Part shown: positions 25,814 to 37,684 of the stretch, in pieces
Layout: the number at the start of each line of letters is the position of its first letter
Numbering within the stretch: position 1 is the first letter of the stretch
Assembly: GCA_905182995.1 (NCBI GenBank)
Contig: CAJJDP010000025.1
Coordinates: 389,680-453,679, forward strand
From: Paramecium octaurelia
Taxonomy: Eukaryota; Ciliophora; Oligohymenophorea; Peniculida; Parameciidae
DNA: 64,000 nt
Direction: 5' to 3'
Position numbers and translations under genes: made by a program
Notes under the pieces: model-generated
What the model saw: the letters and a program-made list of their open reading frames with translations, nothing else
Databases searched by the model: none
What the model was told of the DNA's origin: nothing

Positions 25814-26812
25814 ATGGGACAGGAATGTCAGAAATGCAAGGCCTTTTCGGTTAAGGAAGAGTTTGACATGAAGAACATGGATGAGGATTTGGGTGATGAG
25901 AGTCCTGATGTGGAGTAATCATTTTTAGATGAGGAGGATGAAGTTAAAAAACATAGTATTATTATAAATGAAATGAAAGATAGGCCACCGTGTTTGGATT
26001 ATTATAAGAGAGGAAGAATGCTGGGGAAGGAGGAATACTATGATTAAAATGATCCCAAACTAGCTGCTACGATCGAGAATAAAGAAATGGCTTTAACTGA
26101 AGAACAAAGGGGAGAAGAGATCATCTTGGAGGACGGATCGAGATATTAAGGGAATGTGGTTGATGGGAAGGCGAATGGCAAAGGAAAGTTATGGCTAAAT
26201 AATGGTGATATTTATGAAGGAGACATCATCGACAATATCATCTAAGGAAATGGGGTCTATTATTATATAAGAGGCCCTATTTACAGTGGATAATTCGTTA
26301 ATGGGAAATCTGATGGGATGGGCAAGGAGATGTGGCCAGACGGATCAAATTATGAGGGATAGTTTAGGAATGGCAAAAAACAGGGCTACGGAATATATAA
26401 GTGGAGTTAAGGATGCATGTATGAGGGAGAGTGGTTGGAGAATATGATCCATGGTTATGGAAGATACGAATGGTCAGATGGTAGGGTAATTTTATAAATG
26501 TATATATAGTGTTATTAGGGGAATTGGAATAGGAATCAGATGCATGGGAGAGGCAAGTATTCGTGGATGGATGGGAAATACTATGATGGGGAGTATGAAT
26601 ATGATAAGAAGTGTGGGTTTGGTTTTTTCGTATGGGCTGATGGCAAACAATATTAGGGCTATTGGTTTGATGGCAAATAACATGGCAAAGGAGTGATGAT
26701 TAATAAGGAGGGGAAGAAGAAATTCGGAGAATGGGTCAATGGAAAGTTGATTAGTTGTAGTGATGAAACCAATGTGCAGATTATCCCTGAGGGTTGGATT
26801 AATAAGGCTTGA
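25814..26812 (+). CDS. MORN-repeat protein with N-terminal MGQECQKC
   Basis: 324 aa; one 24-nt intron gives exactly 325 codons. The C-terminal two thirds hold at least eight MORN repeats: YQGNVVDGKANGKGKLW, YEGDIIDNIIQGNGVYY, YSGQFVNGKSDGMGKEMW, YEGQFRNGKKQGYGIYKW, YEGEWLENMIHGYGRYEW, YQGNWNRNQMHGRGKYSW, YDGEYEYDKKCGFGFFVW and YQGYWFDGKQHGKGVM. The N-terminus MGQECQKCKAF has Gly2 and nearby cysteines, fitting lipid anchoring. MORN proteins act at membrane-cytoskeleton junctions and axonemes. No catalytic domain is attached, so a structural/scaffold role is inferred. Confidence 0.93.
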
Positions 26813-26960
26813 CTTCTTTTGTTTATTTTCTGCAACTACTTAGTTTAATAGGGTTAATCTGTCTCGTCTTTATTATGTATATAATGATTTAAACGGAATT
26901 TTTTGCTGGATTTTTAGGGGAAGCTTAAATATTATTATTAATAATTATTATTGTCAAAAC

Positions 26961-28801
26961 ATGGCTAATCCTCACATCCCTGTTGAATTTAATAAAGATG
27001 ATGATGAATTGAAATGTCATCCTTCCTAAAGTGGTTCCACAGCCACTCCTACACTCTTTGAGAATCCTAATAATTCTAAAGCTTTCTGTGCATAGTTTTT
27101 TGAAGACCAATTACACTAAGATGGTACTATCCTTTTTCATTTATTTAAGATGATGAATTTGATGAACTAAATCAATAGTTAAACTAAGTCTTGTTAAATG
27201 ATTCATTTAAACCTTCACTTGCCTAAGCTTTTACAGCTGACATGTAAATTCAATTTTTAAAACGATTAGGTCATCATATCTTAGTCATGAGAAGTTGACA
27301 AAAAACTCTAGAAAGATGCAATAAGAATATTAGAATGCCACTTTGAGGGAGAAAGAATTTGTATTCAACACTTATATTAAAAATGATATTGAAAACTTTA
27401 GTTTAGACAAATACAAACACTACATACTTGAGAAAATAATTGAAGTTGGTATTTTTGGATTACTTATGGTTTAGGCCCTCCATCCCATAAAAATCTCATT
27501 CTTGATAGAATTTATAATTAAATACATAAACTCATCAAAGATCTCTATGCTTGTAAGGTTATGCAAAAGGGTTTGGAAGTCATGATATTAAATCCACAAG
27601 ATTCTCTGGAATAATTGGAGAACTACCTTGCATTCATACATCAAGACACTGTCTAAATGAAGAAAATCTACGTTGATAAGATTGCTAATCAGATTATTCA
27701 AAAGAGTCTGGAACTCCTAGAAGGAAATAATCTACTGAAATTACTTTAGATTCTATCTAAATATGTATGAATATTGAATGATAATATTACCTAGATTCTC
27801 AGTAACAACAATGAAAAGTTCGAGTTATCGACTGATCAATACGGATGTCTCATCGTCAATAAGATCATTGACATCTATCCAAAATAATTCGATGCATAAA
27901 CCAAGTCGATCTGCAATAACATTATAGTTAGGGCTATCGAAAATTGTTCTTGTCTCACTAGGAGATAGTATGCTAACTATATTATATAACAAATATTGGA
28001 GAAAGGACAAGAAGTCCATAAAAGATTGTTAATGGATCAATATCTTATTAAAGATTTTATTTCAATGGCTTTGGATAAGTATGGTAGCAATGTAGCAGAA
28101 AAGACTATCATTTATGCAGGTCCATAGTGGAGATTGAAATTATGGGAAGAAGAAGTCTCTATTTCTGAAAGGTAGATATAATTATGATATATCATTCTAG
28201 TTCATTTAAGAAATTGGTAAATGATCAATTTGCTAATTATCCAGTATAAAGACTATTCGAGTACTTGGAACAACAACAAAGAAACGAGTTTATTGCTCTT
28301 TTGAATAAATTACATGGCAACAATCAGTTGAATAATCATGGTTAAATAGTCATGAAATTCGCTTAAGCCAATTATTCTGTCAAAAGATACACTCACAAGA
28401 TTGTATAGTCAGAATTAAACAAAAACAACAAGGAGAAGAGCAATAATAATAAAGGATAGAAGAATCTAAAGCAACCTTAAAATCAATAGAGTGCCCCTTA
28501 GCAGATGCAACAATAATAGCAATCCTTATATCAATAGTAGATGTAATAAATGATGTTGTAACAACACTCACAATTGAAACAGTTTGATCAATAGTAATAT
28601 TAAGCTGCTGTTATGCAGTAAATGCTTATCCAATAATAACAATTCTTAACTTAAATGCCGTAGTTGTACAATTAGGACATGCATTATATGCCTTATCCAA
28701 TTATGACATAAGAGTAATAGATGATGATGCTACGATGGATTCAACAGTAACAGCAACTTTGTAATGCAAATATTAAATTCCAAAATGGATAATAAAAATG
28801 A
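26961..28801 (+). CDS. Pumilio/PUF-family RNA-binding protein
   Basis: 567 aa; introns of 26, 26, 26, 30 and 29 nt give exactly 568 codons. The N-terminal third is acidic/polar. PUF-type helical repeats begin at about residue 130: YKHYILEKIIEVGPP, IKDLYACKVMQKGLEVM, DKIANQIIQKSLELL, DQYGCLIVNKIIDIYP, MALDKYGSNVAEKTIIYA and FAQANYSVKRYTHKIV. Tripartite RNA-contact positions are visible in some (YACKVMQ, YGCLIVN, YGSNVAEK). A long Gln/Met/Asn-rich tail follows. Predicted sequence-specific binding to mRNA 3' UTRs, with translational repression. The fit to canonical eight-repeat PUF is moderate and early repeats are degenerate. Confidence 0.88.
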
Positions 28802-28864
28802 CAATCATGTTAATGATAAATATATATATTATATTTATATATATAATTATAATTTATTCCTGAA

Positions 28865-31086
28865 ATGGAAGACTTGTAAAAGATAATATAAAAATCTGGA
28901 ACCAACTTGTCTCTTCTTGATCTAGAATTCAAGTATAATAATAGTACTATATCAGACAAATCGAAAATTTGAAGGATGTGCTTCCACTGCTCGTCTAATT
29001 TAAGAATCTCAAAGAAGTAAGCAATCCATATAATTACAGTTAAATTTGCATGGAAATAGATTAAGACAATTGCCAGATGATTTGTCTCAATTAAAGAATC
29101 TTGAAATATTGGATATCACCAATAATATGTTTGAAAATGTATTCTTTTGTTTTAAATTTAGTTACAATAAGTAGTTCATTCATTAAAAACATTACCCTCA
29201 TTGAATCATTTGGAAATAGCATTGAAATCTAAGGAAGAAGAAGAATTTATCATTGAAAATCTGCCTTAATTAGTGATGTTAAATCAATAAGCCATTAAAA
29301 TTGAGGACCAATCTGAACAATAAAGTGATATGCAATCAGAGAGATCAGGAACAGGATTGGAAATAACATTACAATAAGAGGATCTGGAATAGATGGCTGT
29401 ACTTAATATCCCAATCATATTAGATGCTTCATGACAGTATCAAAGAGTTGAGAAAGGAAGATGAAGAATCAGAAAAATAGATTTCTTCAGTTTTCGAGAA
29501 TTCAGTGAAGACAATAATGAAGGAATTGCAGACCAAGCTAGCACAAAAATCACCTGATCATATAACAAATTTAACAATTCTCAAAGTTTTAAATTTATTT
29601 TAAAATAGGCAAAATTTAATTTATCTGAAGTTTGCTTTTAATTGTTTATAAGATACTTTAAATTGACAGATAAAAAGCTAGAATAGATCCTAACCAAATT
29701 ACACGACTAACATCAATAGATATTTACAGATATGTCTAACGTCATAATGAATGTAAGGGACAATCAATCAATTTAATCAATCCAAAAGAAATTATTGGAA
29801 ACTAATTCAGGCTAATCAAATTAAGACAAGGGAACTGAATAAAGACTTAGATAAGAACTCTAGGAGTTGTAATAATATACAAGGGAAATTGAATAAGAAA
29901 ATAAGGCTTACTTAGAATTACTAATTAAATTCGGAAAGGGGGAAAAGATTCAATTAAACTCTGTTCTAAATAATTAGTAAAAGACTGAAGTTTAAAATAT
30001 AGACAATTCGTCTCAATTTATACAATAGAATAATAATGACAAAGCCATTGCTCTAAATTTGATTAGACCACAATAAACCTAATATGCGTCTATTCAAAGT
30101 AAGAATAATTAATTATAATCAAATGTATTGGTTTAAGCTCCCTAATTGGTTAAGATGTTAACTCTAAAACAATTCAAAGATTTAATAGTAGAAATATATG
30201 AGAGTAAATTGAAATTTGATTAAAAATGCTCTGATTCTCATTTACCAAGGGAAACTATGGAGCAGCATATGTACACATTTTTGAATTAGAAATATGGATT
30301 GAAGAGTTTAATACTGGAATGGGCTTCTTGCATCATCAATGCACTCAAGAGATATGGAAATGACGATAATGATGTTGCAGTGTTTGGTAAGATTTTGAGG
30401 AATGAATGTGATGAGGAGTTTAGATTTGTGTAGGGTTAGGTGAAGAATACGATTTTGGAATTGCTGAAGGTAAAACTTTAAATTAATAATGGTAGATGTA
30501 TTTGAGAGGGAAATTCCCTTTAAAGACAAATGCTGATATCAAAGAAATGATGAATTAAAGAGTTAATAGTTTTATATTCTAAGAAGAAGCCGAGGATATT
30601 ATCAAATACATGTATAATCAAGAGGATTCAGAGTTAATTCTTAACAAATTGAAATAGTATTTTATATAGCCTGCAAAGCATGTAGAGAAACGAATGACTA
30701 GAGAGGAGTAATTTTAAATAGTGAATGAGAAAGATAAATCTAAGATTGAATTTTCGATATTTTAGAAGGTTATTTTGGATTTTCAAATGAAATCACATGA
30801 AAAGTACTTGTCAAAATTTATTTTGCATTTCAAACAACAAGATTAGGATTAGAATGGAATTATTGATGAGGTATTAGATGTTCATAAGTAGAATGAATTT
30901 CGATAGTTGATTGCAGATTTGAATATGGGAACCAATGATTTTGATATCTAGAGATACTTGAATAAGATAGATCCTTACAATAATCAGTAAATAACATTTT
31001 CATAATGTGTTCAATTGTTTTCTCAGGAATAGGCACCAGGAACGAATGTACCAATAATCTAGAAAATTTCAGTTGACAGTTTTTGA
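28865..31086 (+). CDS. LRR / coiled-coil / EF-hand-like protein
   Basis: 692 aa; introns of 23, 23, 23, 25, 23 and 26 nt give exactly 693 codons. The N-terminus has leucine-rich repeats (LKELNLHGNRLRQLPDDLS, LKNLEILDITNNMFEN, LQQVVHSLKTLPSLNHLEI). A central coiled coil follows (IQKKLLETNSGQSNQ, LRQELQELQQYTREIEQE). The helical C-terminal region (EFRFVQGQVKNTILELL, HLPRETMEQHMYTFLNQKYG) holds an EF-hand-like loop DQDQNGIIDE. Layout resembles axonemal/basal-body LRR proteins that respond to Ca2+, but no orthologue can be named. It lies 63 nt after the PUF gene on the same strand. Confidence 0.82.
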
Positions 31087-31285
31087 GTTATTTTTTAATA
31101 TAATAAATTCATAACATTTAGTGATGGTTCCCCTTTATTGTAATTATTGAAGAACCATAAGGAATATCAATTAAAATACAGTTTTACATATTTGTATATT
31201 ATTATGATTATTAACAATACAAAATATACTAATAAACATTAGCATACTAATTTTTGCGCTTGTTATTGTTAATTTTTAAATTTAA

Positions 31286-32716
31286 ATGACACAAGACATA
31301 TCAAAAGAAGTGCTTGCTCTTTCCATCCACGTTGCTGCGGCTGCTTCTTTAATCACTATCTAAACTCAATAGAGGATGACCTTAGTTACAAATAGTGTTT
31401 TAGAGAGTGTAGACTAAACTTTCAGGATTATCAATTCGATTATGATGTAATCATAAAAATAGTCTCATTTGGACGCAGTTATAGAGGAATTCGACGATGA
31501 TTGTGGAAAAGATTCAAAAACAAAAGAGTGTTATATCGATTAATAGCTCAATGTTACTAACGACGAACGATTAGATTAAATTAGAATTGAAAATTAGATG
31601 TGTTAAGAAAATTGTAATCCCAACTTGTCAGTCAAATCAACCAATTCTAGTTACTAAAGTGTTTAAAAATCAAAAACTATATACTAAATAATGGAGGAGA
31701 ATCAACCAAATAAAAATCTCAAAGATGATACTCCAATCTAACCATAGAAACAATCTCTTCTTTCTTATTAGTTATCCTAAATCAAAGTAGACAAGGTAAA
31801 AGAAGCCCAGGAATAAAAAGAACTAATGATCTTGATTGACCAAGTTGATCCAGAAGAATTAATTACAAAATTGAAATCCATAGAGATGATTTGTACTTAC
31901 CCATAAGAAAACCAAAATCAATTGGAGTCAGTTATAAACATTAGCGAACCACTAATTGTTTTAAATGTTGAAGAGTGTCAAAGATAAAAGAGAACATCTC
32001 CAAAAAAATCAGAATGGTATGACAGCTCTTCAGTCGAATACAAAGCTACATCATATAATACAAATGAGTCTTCTAATTTGGACCATCATTCTTATAAATG
32101 GAAAAGCAGTAGTATTGAGGATGAAAATTTATTGCAAGATTGTGAATTTTAATTTTAATCCTCAGTATTTGATTTTCCATTTCCAGAAGACTTCTGTACT
32201 AATAGTATAAATGTGCAATAGAATTTTCAACAATTAGAAAATCAAAACTAATTTACTCCTAAGAAGAAGAGACTATACTGCAATAATAAAAAGGTTCCTC
32301 ATTGGGCTGAAAACTTATAGGTATATTCTATTGAATATTTTTAGAAAGTTTAACAATATTAATCCCAATAATATCTGTTACCTCATCATTAAATCTTTGG
32401 CAAAATGAAGAACAGAGTGTTAGAGATTGCCAAGTAGTTTTCAGAAAGTAGATATTAAAGAAGGGGAAGTTCAGCTTAATGGCACATTCCTAATAAGACT
32501 TTTGAGATGATGCAATAATAGATGAAAAAACTATAACAAATATAAGATGAGAATATTTAAAAACTGTAGCAACATCAAATAGATGTAATTATATGGAAAT
32601 TATTATAGTCTGCTTAAAAAAATTAAGGCTTATTGGCAAAAACATAATATTTTTTAACAAGTATCAAAAAAAAGATCCTCAATTCATTTGAGAAAGATTC
32701 AAAATATAAAAAATGA
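31286..32716 (+). CDS. INCENP-like protein with C-terminal IN-box
   Basis: 468 aa; one 24-nt intron gives exactly 469 codons. At residues of about 336-395 is an IN-box: KVPHWAENLQKVQQYQSQ, then HHQIFGKMKNRVLEIAKQF, ending RYQRRGSSAQW. This matches the INCENP pattern I-P-x-W-A ... IFG ... R-R-x-(T/S)-S-S-A-x-W, where the paired Ser are the Aurora B sites that complete kinase activation. The N-terminus is a helix (SKEVLALSIHVAAAASLITI), as in the survivin/borealin-binding region by position only. The middle is disordered. Predicted activator/scaffold of an Aurora kinase in a chromosomal passenger complex. The IN-box is strong evidence; the N-terminal equivalence is inference. Confidence 0.82.
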
Positions 32717-32817
32717 ATTAATTAAAATTTATTATTTTTTGAATCATATCCAATACTTGTCTACTTTCCATAAAATGATTTTTCATTAAATTTTGAATAT
32801 AATAATAAAAATTATAT

Positions 32818-35034
32818 ATGTTCAATTTTAAACCAAAGTTAGAGAAATATTATTAATTTTAGATATTATAATTCTCAGGAAAAGAAAAAATTTGAACAAC
32901 TATTTGAAGCTTACTTCGACCCAGTGAACTAAAATAAGACCTCAAGCTATTTATCAATATTGAAGAAGTATTATTAAGTCATCATAAATTTAAGAAATAA
33001 ATAAATTAGATTTCTTACAAAGGCCTTTGTATTTACATTTCCATTGATATTTGGATTGTATTTGTTGCCAGGTAATTAATTTAAGATACAAATTCAAATT
33101 AAGAAGGTTGTTAGAAAATCAATTGTAGAATTTTACAAATTTATTTATGATTATTCTGATTTATCATAGTAAGTATTAAATTATAAAAGATTTAAGTAAA
33201 TCAACATGTTCACAACAATATCTATTGGCATTAAATTAATAATATATATATTTTGAGGAATAAGAAATTAAAAATGAAGGGCTGTTCGAGAATATCATTA
33301 AATAATACATATTCATATTGAATGGTATAAAATATGATTAATGAATTAAGATAATCAAGATTAATTGGAGTTTGTATTACTACATTTGGATGAACTTTTA
33401 TTAAAGGTGCTGGAGAGAAATCGATATCATTATTTTATTGAGAATTCAACAATTTTGATAGATCTATTAGATATCATAACTAGAACATTACCAGATTTAG
33501 ATGTTTCCCAATTACAATATAAATATTAATTTGAATTGCAAAAGCTATAGTCAATTACAACTTTACTTTGTGCCTTGTTTCAATATTGTTTAAAGTAGGA
33601 CGAAAGAATCGAAATATATCAATATGGCGTGGGCATCTTAAAAAAGAATGTTGTAATGGCAAAGCTTTTGTAATCACAATTCAATTTGTTGTTACCAATA
33701 ATCTATAAGGATTTAGCATGTCAGGAAGATTAGATAAATTTAAGCACAATTAAGTTTTTGATTGAATTTTAAAACAGTTTAAGTATAAAATGGTTTAATA
33801 TGAAGAGAGCAGCAATTTGTTTGATTAGTTACTGAAGGATCAATTATTTTCAAATTTGATAAGTGTGTTGGACAGAAAATCTCCATAGTTTAGAGAGGAG
33901 TTCTTGAAATTTTTGGGGATGGTGAATGAGAATAAGGAGGTTTGTTATTTGATGAAAGAGACGAAGATTTACGAGGAGGAGAAATTAAGATTGAAGAGTT
34001 TAAAAGTAAATAAAGAGTTATAGATGATTATAAAATAATTGATATAATGATTAATATGTCTGATATGGTTTAAACATTTTCAATTCATTCAAATAAGCAT
34101 CGGAGGTTGACATAATGTAATTAACTTAGTACCTAGAAATAGCAGAAGGGATTATTGATGAAGGGAGTCACAATTCGTAATAATATGAATCTTAAGTTAT
34201 GGTTAAATGAAGTAATGAACAGGAAGGAGATTGACTTGAAATTGGGGAAATTAAATATAGATTCTCAAAGACATGATAAATAGTTGAAATATCAGAATGA
34301 TGTTATATTGCCTAGTATATTTCGGGATGTGGAGGACAGTCAAATGTTTCCCATGATTTGTTTTCAAAAAAGTACAGATTATTAATTTTAAAAGGAACCT
34401 GCAGATAATTGATGAGAGAAAGTAAAATTATGATAATACTTTAGTCAGATTTGAAGAAAATGTGACGTCATTGTTACCAAGTGATAAAAGGAATTCTATC
34501 TTATACGGTTTACTAAGAGAATTGATGTATGAAATAGAGTTTCGAGAATAAAATATATTGATATGCCAACACAGGATTACTAAAGTGTTTTACATTTACT
34601 TCACAGATTGTTTGGTCTGTCCAATATCCAAGTGTTGTTATACATCTGTGGTTTTTGTAATGGGATAGATATTTGGAGGTTAAATAAGATGCAATAATGA
34701 GAACTGTCCAATCCAGATTCTAGTGACCTTTGATATACAAGAAGAACTCTTATGGAAAAAAAACAAGGTTGATTTAAGTAATAGGTTTTCCAAATATATA
34801 ATAAGTGGGAAATTCAGAACTAACAGTTTAAAAACTTCAATTCAGCCCACAGATGTCTCAAAGTCCAATCAACAATACAATCTTAATATGAATAGTCAAA
34901 TTAGTCAAACCGAAAGAGTTCAAAGCAAAGTAAATCTATCTCAATTAAGTAATTACGAAAAATAAAGAAGATAAAAGTAAAGTTTAAATAAGAATGCATA
35001 TTACAGTGACTATTAAAATTTATGTTTAAAATGA
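32818..35034 (+). CDS. Unknown protein, many short introns
   Basis: About 683 aa; seven introns (25, 28, 26, 20, 23, 23, 23 nt) give exactly 683 codons. A pair at about 34584-34605 and 34677-34699 (22 + 23 nt) may also be spliced, which would also keep frame. The N-terminal region includes a hydrophobic stretch (LTKAFVFTFPLIFGLYLLPG). The centre is helical and Leu/Ile-rich (LEFVLLHLDELLLKVLE, YHYFIENSTILIDLLDII, LLCALFQYCLKQDERIEIY), like an armadillo/HEAT solenoid. The C-terminal part is basic and polar. No family recognised. Its stop lies 12 nt from that of the convergent TMEM135-like gene. Confidence 0.65.
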
Positions 35035-35046
35035 AAATATTATTGT

Positions 35047-35735
35047 TTCATCTAGCGTAAACTGATAGATTAGTTAGTGCTCTGTATTAGGATTCTCGCA
35101 GACTTAAATTTTGAAATCTCTCCCATAAACGAGTTTGCTTTTCTCCGAAAGAATCTTCTTCAAAGAAATAGGCATAAGCAGCTATCAGTTGCATGAAAGA
35201 ATAAATGATGACATAGGCGTACTTATTTCAATTATGATATCAAGAAATACTTTTGCAATTTATGAAATCTAGTGTCCAAAGCTCTCACAATCATATATAA
35301 AGCCCAAAATTTTCTTTATTCATATTTCAAAAAGGACAACGATATCATTCCACCCAATAAGCCACAATAAAATGCATAATTAGGAGAATCCTATTCGTAT
35401 TTATTTCTGAGTAAACAATGCAAACCTATTTGTAAATCAATCAGAAACCTTTTGTAATCAGAGTATATGAGGATAAGAACAAGCAAAACTTTATATTATC
35501 TTTAGAAGTGAATATTTTCGGGATCTATTTTAACTTATTCTTCTTGAATTTAACTAAGATTTAAAGCAGTGATAATGCAGTCCTCAAAACATAAGCATAT
35601 TTGAATGTTTGTAAACCTTGAATAGAGACGTGCTCAAAGCATGAACAACTACTATAACATTCCATAATACCCATGTTGACAATGCTATGATTTGGCTAAC
35701 AATGCCTATATAAATCGATCAATTCTTAAATTCAT
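35047..35735 (-). CDS. TMEM135-like membrane protein (short form)
   Basis: About 191 aa with introns of 19, 23, 20, 29 and 22 nt, which together give exactly 192 codons. Early text HCQHGSCSCFEHVSIQGL with KYAYVLRTALSLLQIL resembles the Cys/His segment of TMEM135. GLHCLLRNKYEQDSPNYAFY, CGLLGGMISLSFLKYEQRK and FWALYM follow as in TMEM135/PMP52, a peroxisome/mitochondrial-dynamics membrane protein. YAYVIIYSFMQLIAAYAYFF is a further helix. The 3' intron assignment is the weakest point: leaving the 20-nt intron in reads IVRALDTRFHKL, which also looks family-like but then shifts frame. It is about half the length of animal TMEM135. Confidence 0.55.
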
Positions 35736-36135
35736 TATATAAATTATAATGATTTATCACCTATTATAAGCATAAAAGTAAAGATTTTACTAACTAAAAA
35801 TTCTATCAGACAGAATCTTAAAGAAGAAAACACATTCTTCAATTAATAAAATTCTTAATACCTTGATATAATGAATATTTTCATAAAGTTATCCGATAAG
35901 AATACATACTTCACTATTGAAAATAAAAAAAATGGAAGAGAATAACCAATAACAAATATTACTTAATCTGAAATGGAATCTATGTGTGAGATATCTAATT
36001 AAAAAATATTGAAACTTCCATTTTTTAGTATAAAAAATACTATTATGATAACTTATTTCTATTATAATAGATATATTTTATTTTGTTGCTAAAATGACAT
36101 CTAAATAATAATCAATAAAATCAATATTATAATTA
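35736..36135. other. Intergenic, nothing recognised
   Basis: About 400 AT-rich bases between two minus-strand genes. It holds the 5' flank of the TMEM135-like gene and the 3' flank of the TTLL gene. No coding frame with motifs was found. Confidence 0.5.
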
Positions 36136-37683
36136 TCAAATATTCTAAATTATTCTATCTAGCATTTCCTCTAAGTCTTAGTTTAATCTACTCGCCAATT
36201 ATTCAACTGCATTAATAAATTGAAAGAAATCCATTTAGTTATTATTACACGATTTCAATAGGATTTTTCGGAAAAGTAAATCATAATCATGCTTCAGAAA
36301 TGTTTATGATGTCATGGATGGAAAGTTCGACAATTTCTAGAATTTAGAAGAAGTCAGATATTCTTGAAATTTGTATCCAGACAAGAAACCATATATTTGC
36401 ATCATTTTCGAGATTACTGTTTCAGCCGTATCCACTTCCAATTTCCTATAACTCTCAAATCCTGGCAGTTCTTCTTGAGTTTCTTTAGGAATCATTGCCA
36501 ATTTTATCGCATCTCCCATAACTAACTCTTTAACATAGCTGTCAATGTAGGATTCTTCAAATATGGACTTTCCATTCGCTCCATAGACTTCATGTTCAAT
36601 TTGTAAACTTGGATTAGAATTAACTTCCAATAGCCAGGGTTTACCTTTCTCATCGAGTAAAATATCAAATCCCAAGACTTAAAAACATTTGACTTCAGCC
36701 ACTCTTTTTTGAAAGACTAATTTTTGATTGAATGCAAGAAATGGGAGGAGACTCTTCAAATAAGCAACGACTAAACTATCAATTTAATTTTCCACATCTT
36801 AATTATTGTATCCTAAGATTTCGAGGTTTTTTTAGATTGATGAGTAAGTTCTTTTGGTTCCCTCATTGATATCCAATATATTCTTGCCATTGTAGACTTA
36901 GAAGTTTGTATTTCTTTTATTGAGAGAATAGTTGGTTAGATGCATAAAGGGATTCCTTAGATTCTTATCATTAGGTTTTTCGTAATCGACAGTGCAAAAT
37001 CTAGCCAAACCTTCTTTATTAATGTAGCATAAGTAAGGATCAAGAGATGTGATGAGAACATACAATCTTAAATCGAATTTCTTTTTATCTATCAATAGAG
37101 GTTTGGAGATATATTATTAGATAACCATACTCTCATTGGTCTTGATGTCTTTTAACTTTTTTATCAAATAAATTCCATCTCCTTAGGACCCTGCATCTGG
37201 TTTAGCTATGTAAGTCCGAGTGCTTTTATATTCCTGTTAAAATTTATCAATATCATCAGGTATAATGTAAGTTTTAGGAAAGAACTCGTATTCTTCTGGG
37301 AAGTATTCTGCAAATTTATTGAGATAAAAGGAGGATTGAGTTTTATGAGCTAATAAATCCATTCCTGCAAACCGATTAACATATTAAGTGAAATATTCTT
37401 CAAGGTTTTGGTATTTAAATGGTAATCCGAGCCAACACACATCGCCATCATTAAAAACCTCCTTCCAATTATTTTTGGCAATTACTTTACGTATTAATCT
37501 GGTCTCACCTCTGCAATTAGTGGTGTTCACTTTTATGGATTTCTACTTTTTATACTTGCTCTGCTACTATTAAAAACTAACATAACTGGTTTTGAATTCA
37601 TCAACTTCTTGTTCAGTGATGGTCTAGAGATCATCGTTGTTGTTATTCCATTGTGAGATATCATTAGTTTATTACTTTTACAT
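36136..37683 (-). CDS. Tubulin tyrosine ligase-like (TTLL) glutamylase
   Basis: Intronless, exactly 516 codons (515 aa). The TTL core is complete: [30 protein letters not shown] (ATP-grasp loop), [62 protein letters not shown] and [13 protein letters not shown]-x-Y-V and W-L-L-E-V-N-x-N-P-S are the substrate/Mg2+-ATP motifs of TTLL polyglutamylases. Expected action: adding glutamates to tubulin tails in axonemes and cortical microtubules. The closest animal types by the core appear to be TTLL6/11/13, but I cannot separate them. Its ATG is one base from the ATG of the divergent kinase gene, so one of these starts is probably used further in. Confidence 0.93.
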
Positions 37684-37684
37684 A
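37684..37684. promoter_or_regulatory. Minimal divergent gap between two start codons
   Basis: Only one base separates the first ATG of the TTLL gene (37681-37683, minus) and the first ATG of the SNF1-like kinase (37685-37687, plus). Any promoter and 5' UTR must overlap coding-looking sequence, or one gene starts at a later ATG (37706 for the kinase). Confidence 0.6.

Noticed and set aside
35047-35735. Reading the TMEM135-like gene with only three introns
   Set aside because: That choice reaches a TGA early and drops the final hydrophobic helix; the five-intron reading uses all coding-looking text and keeps a whole number of codons. It stays uncertain.
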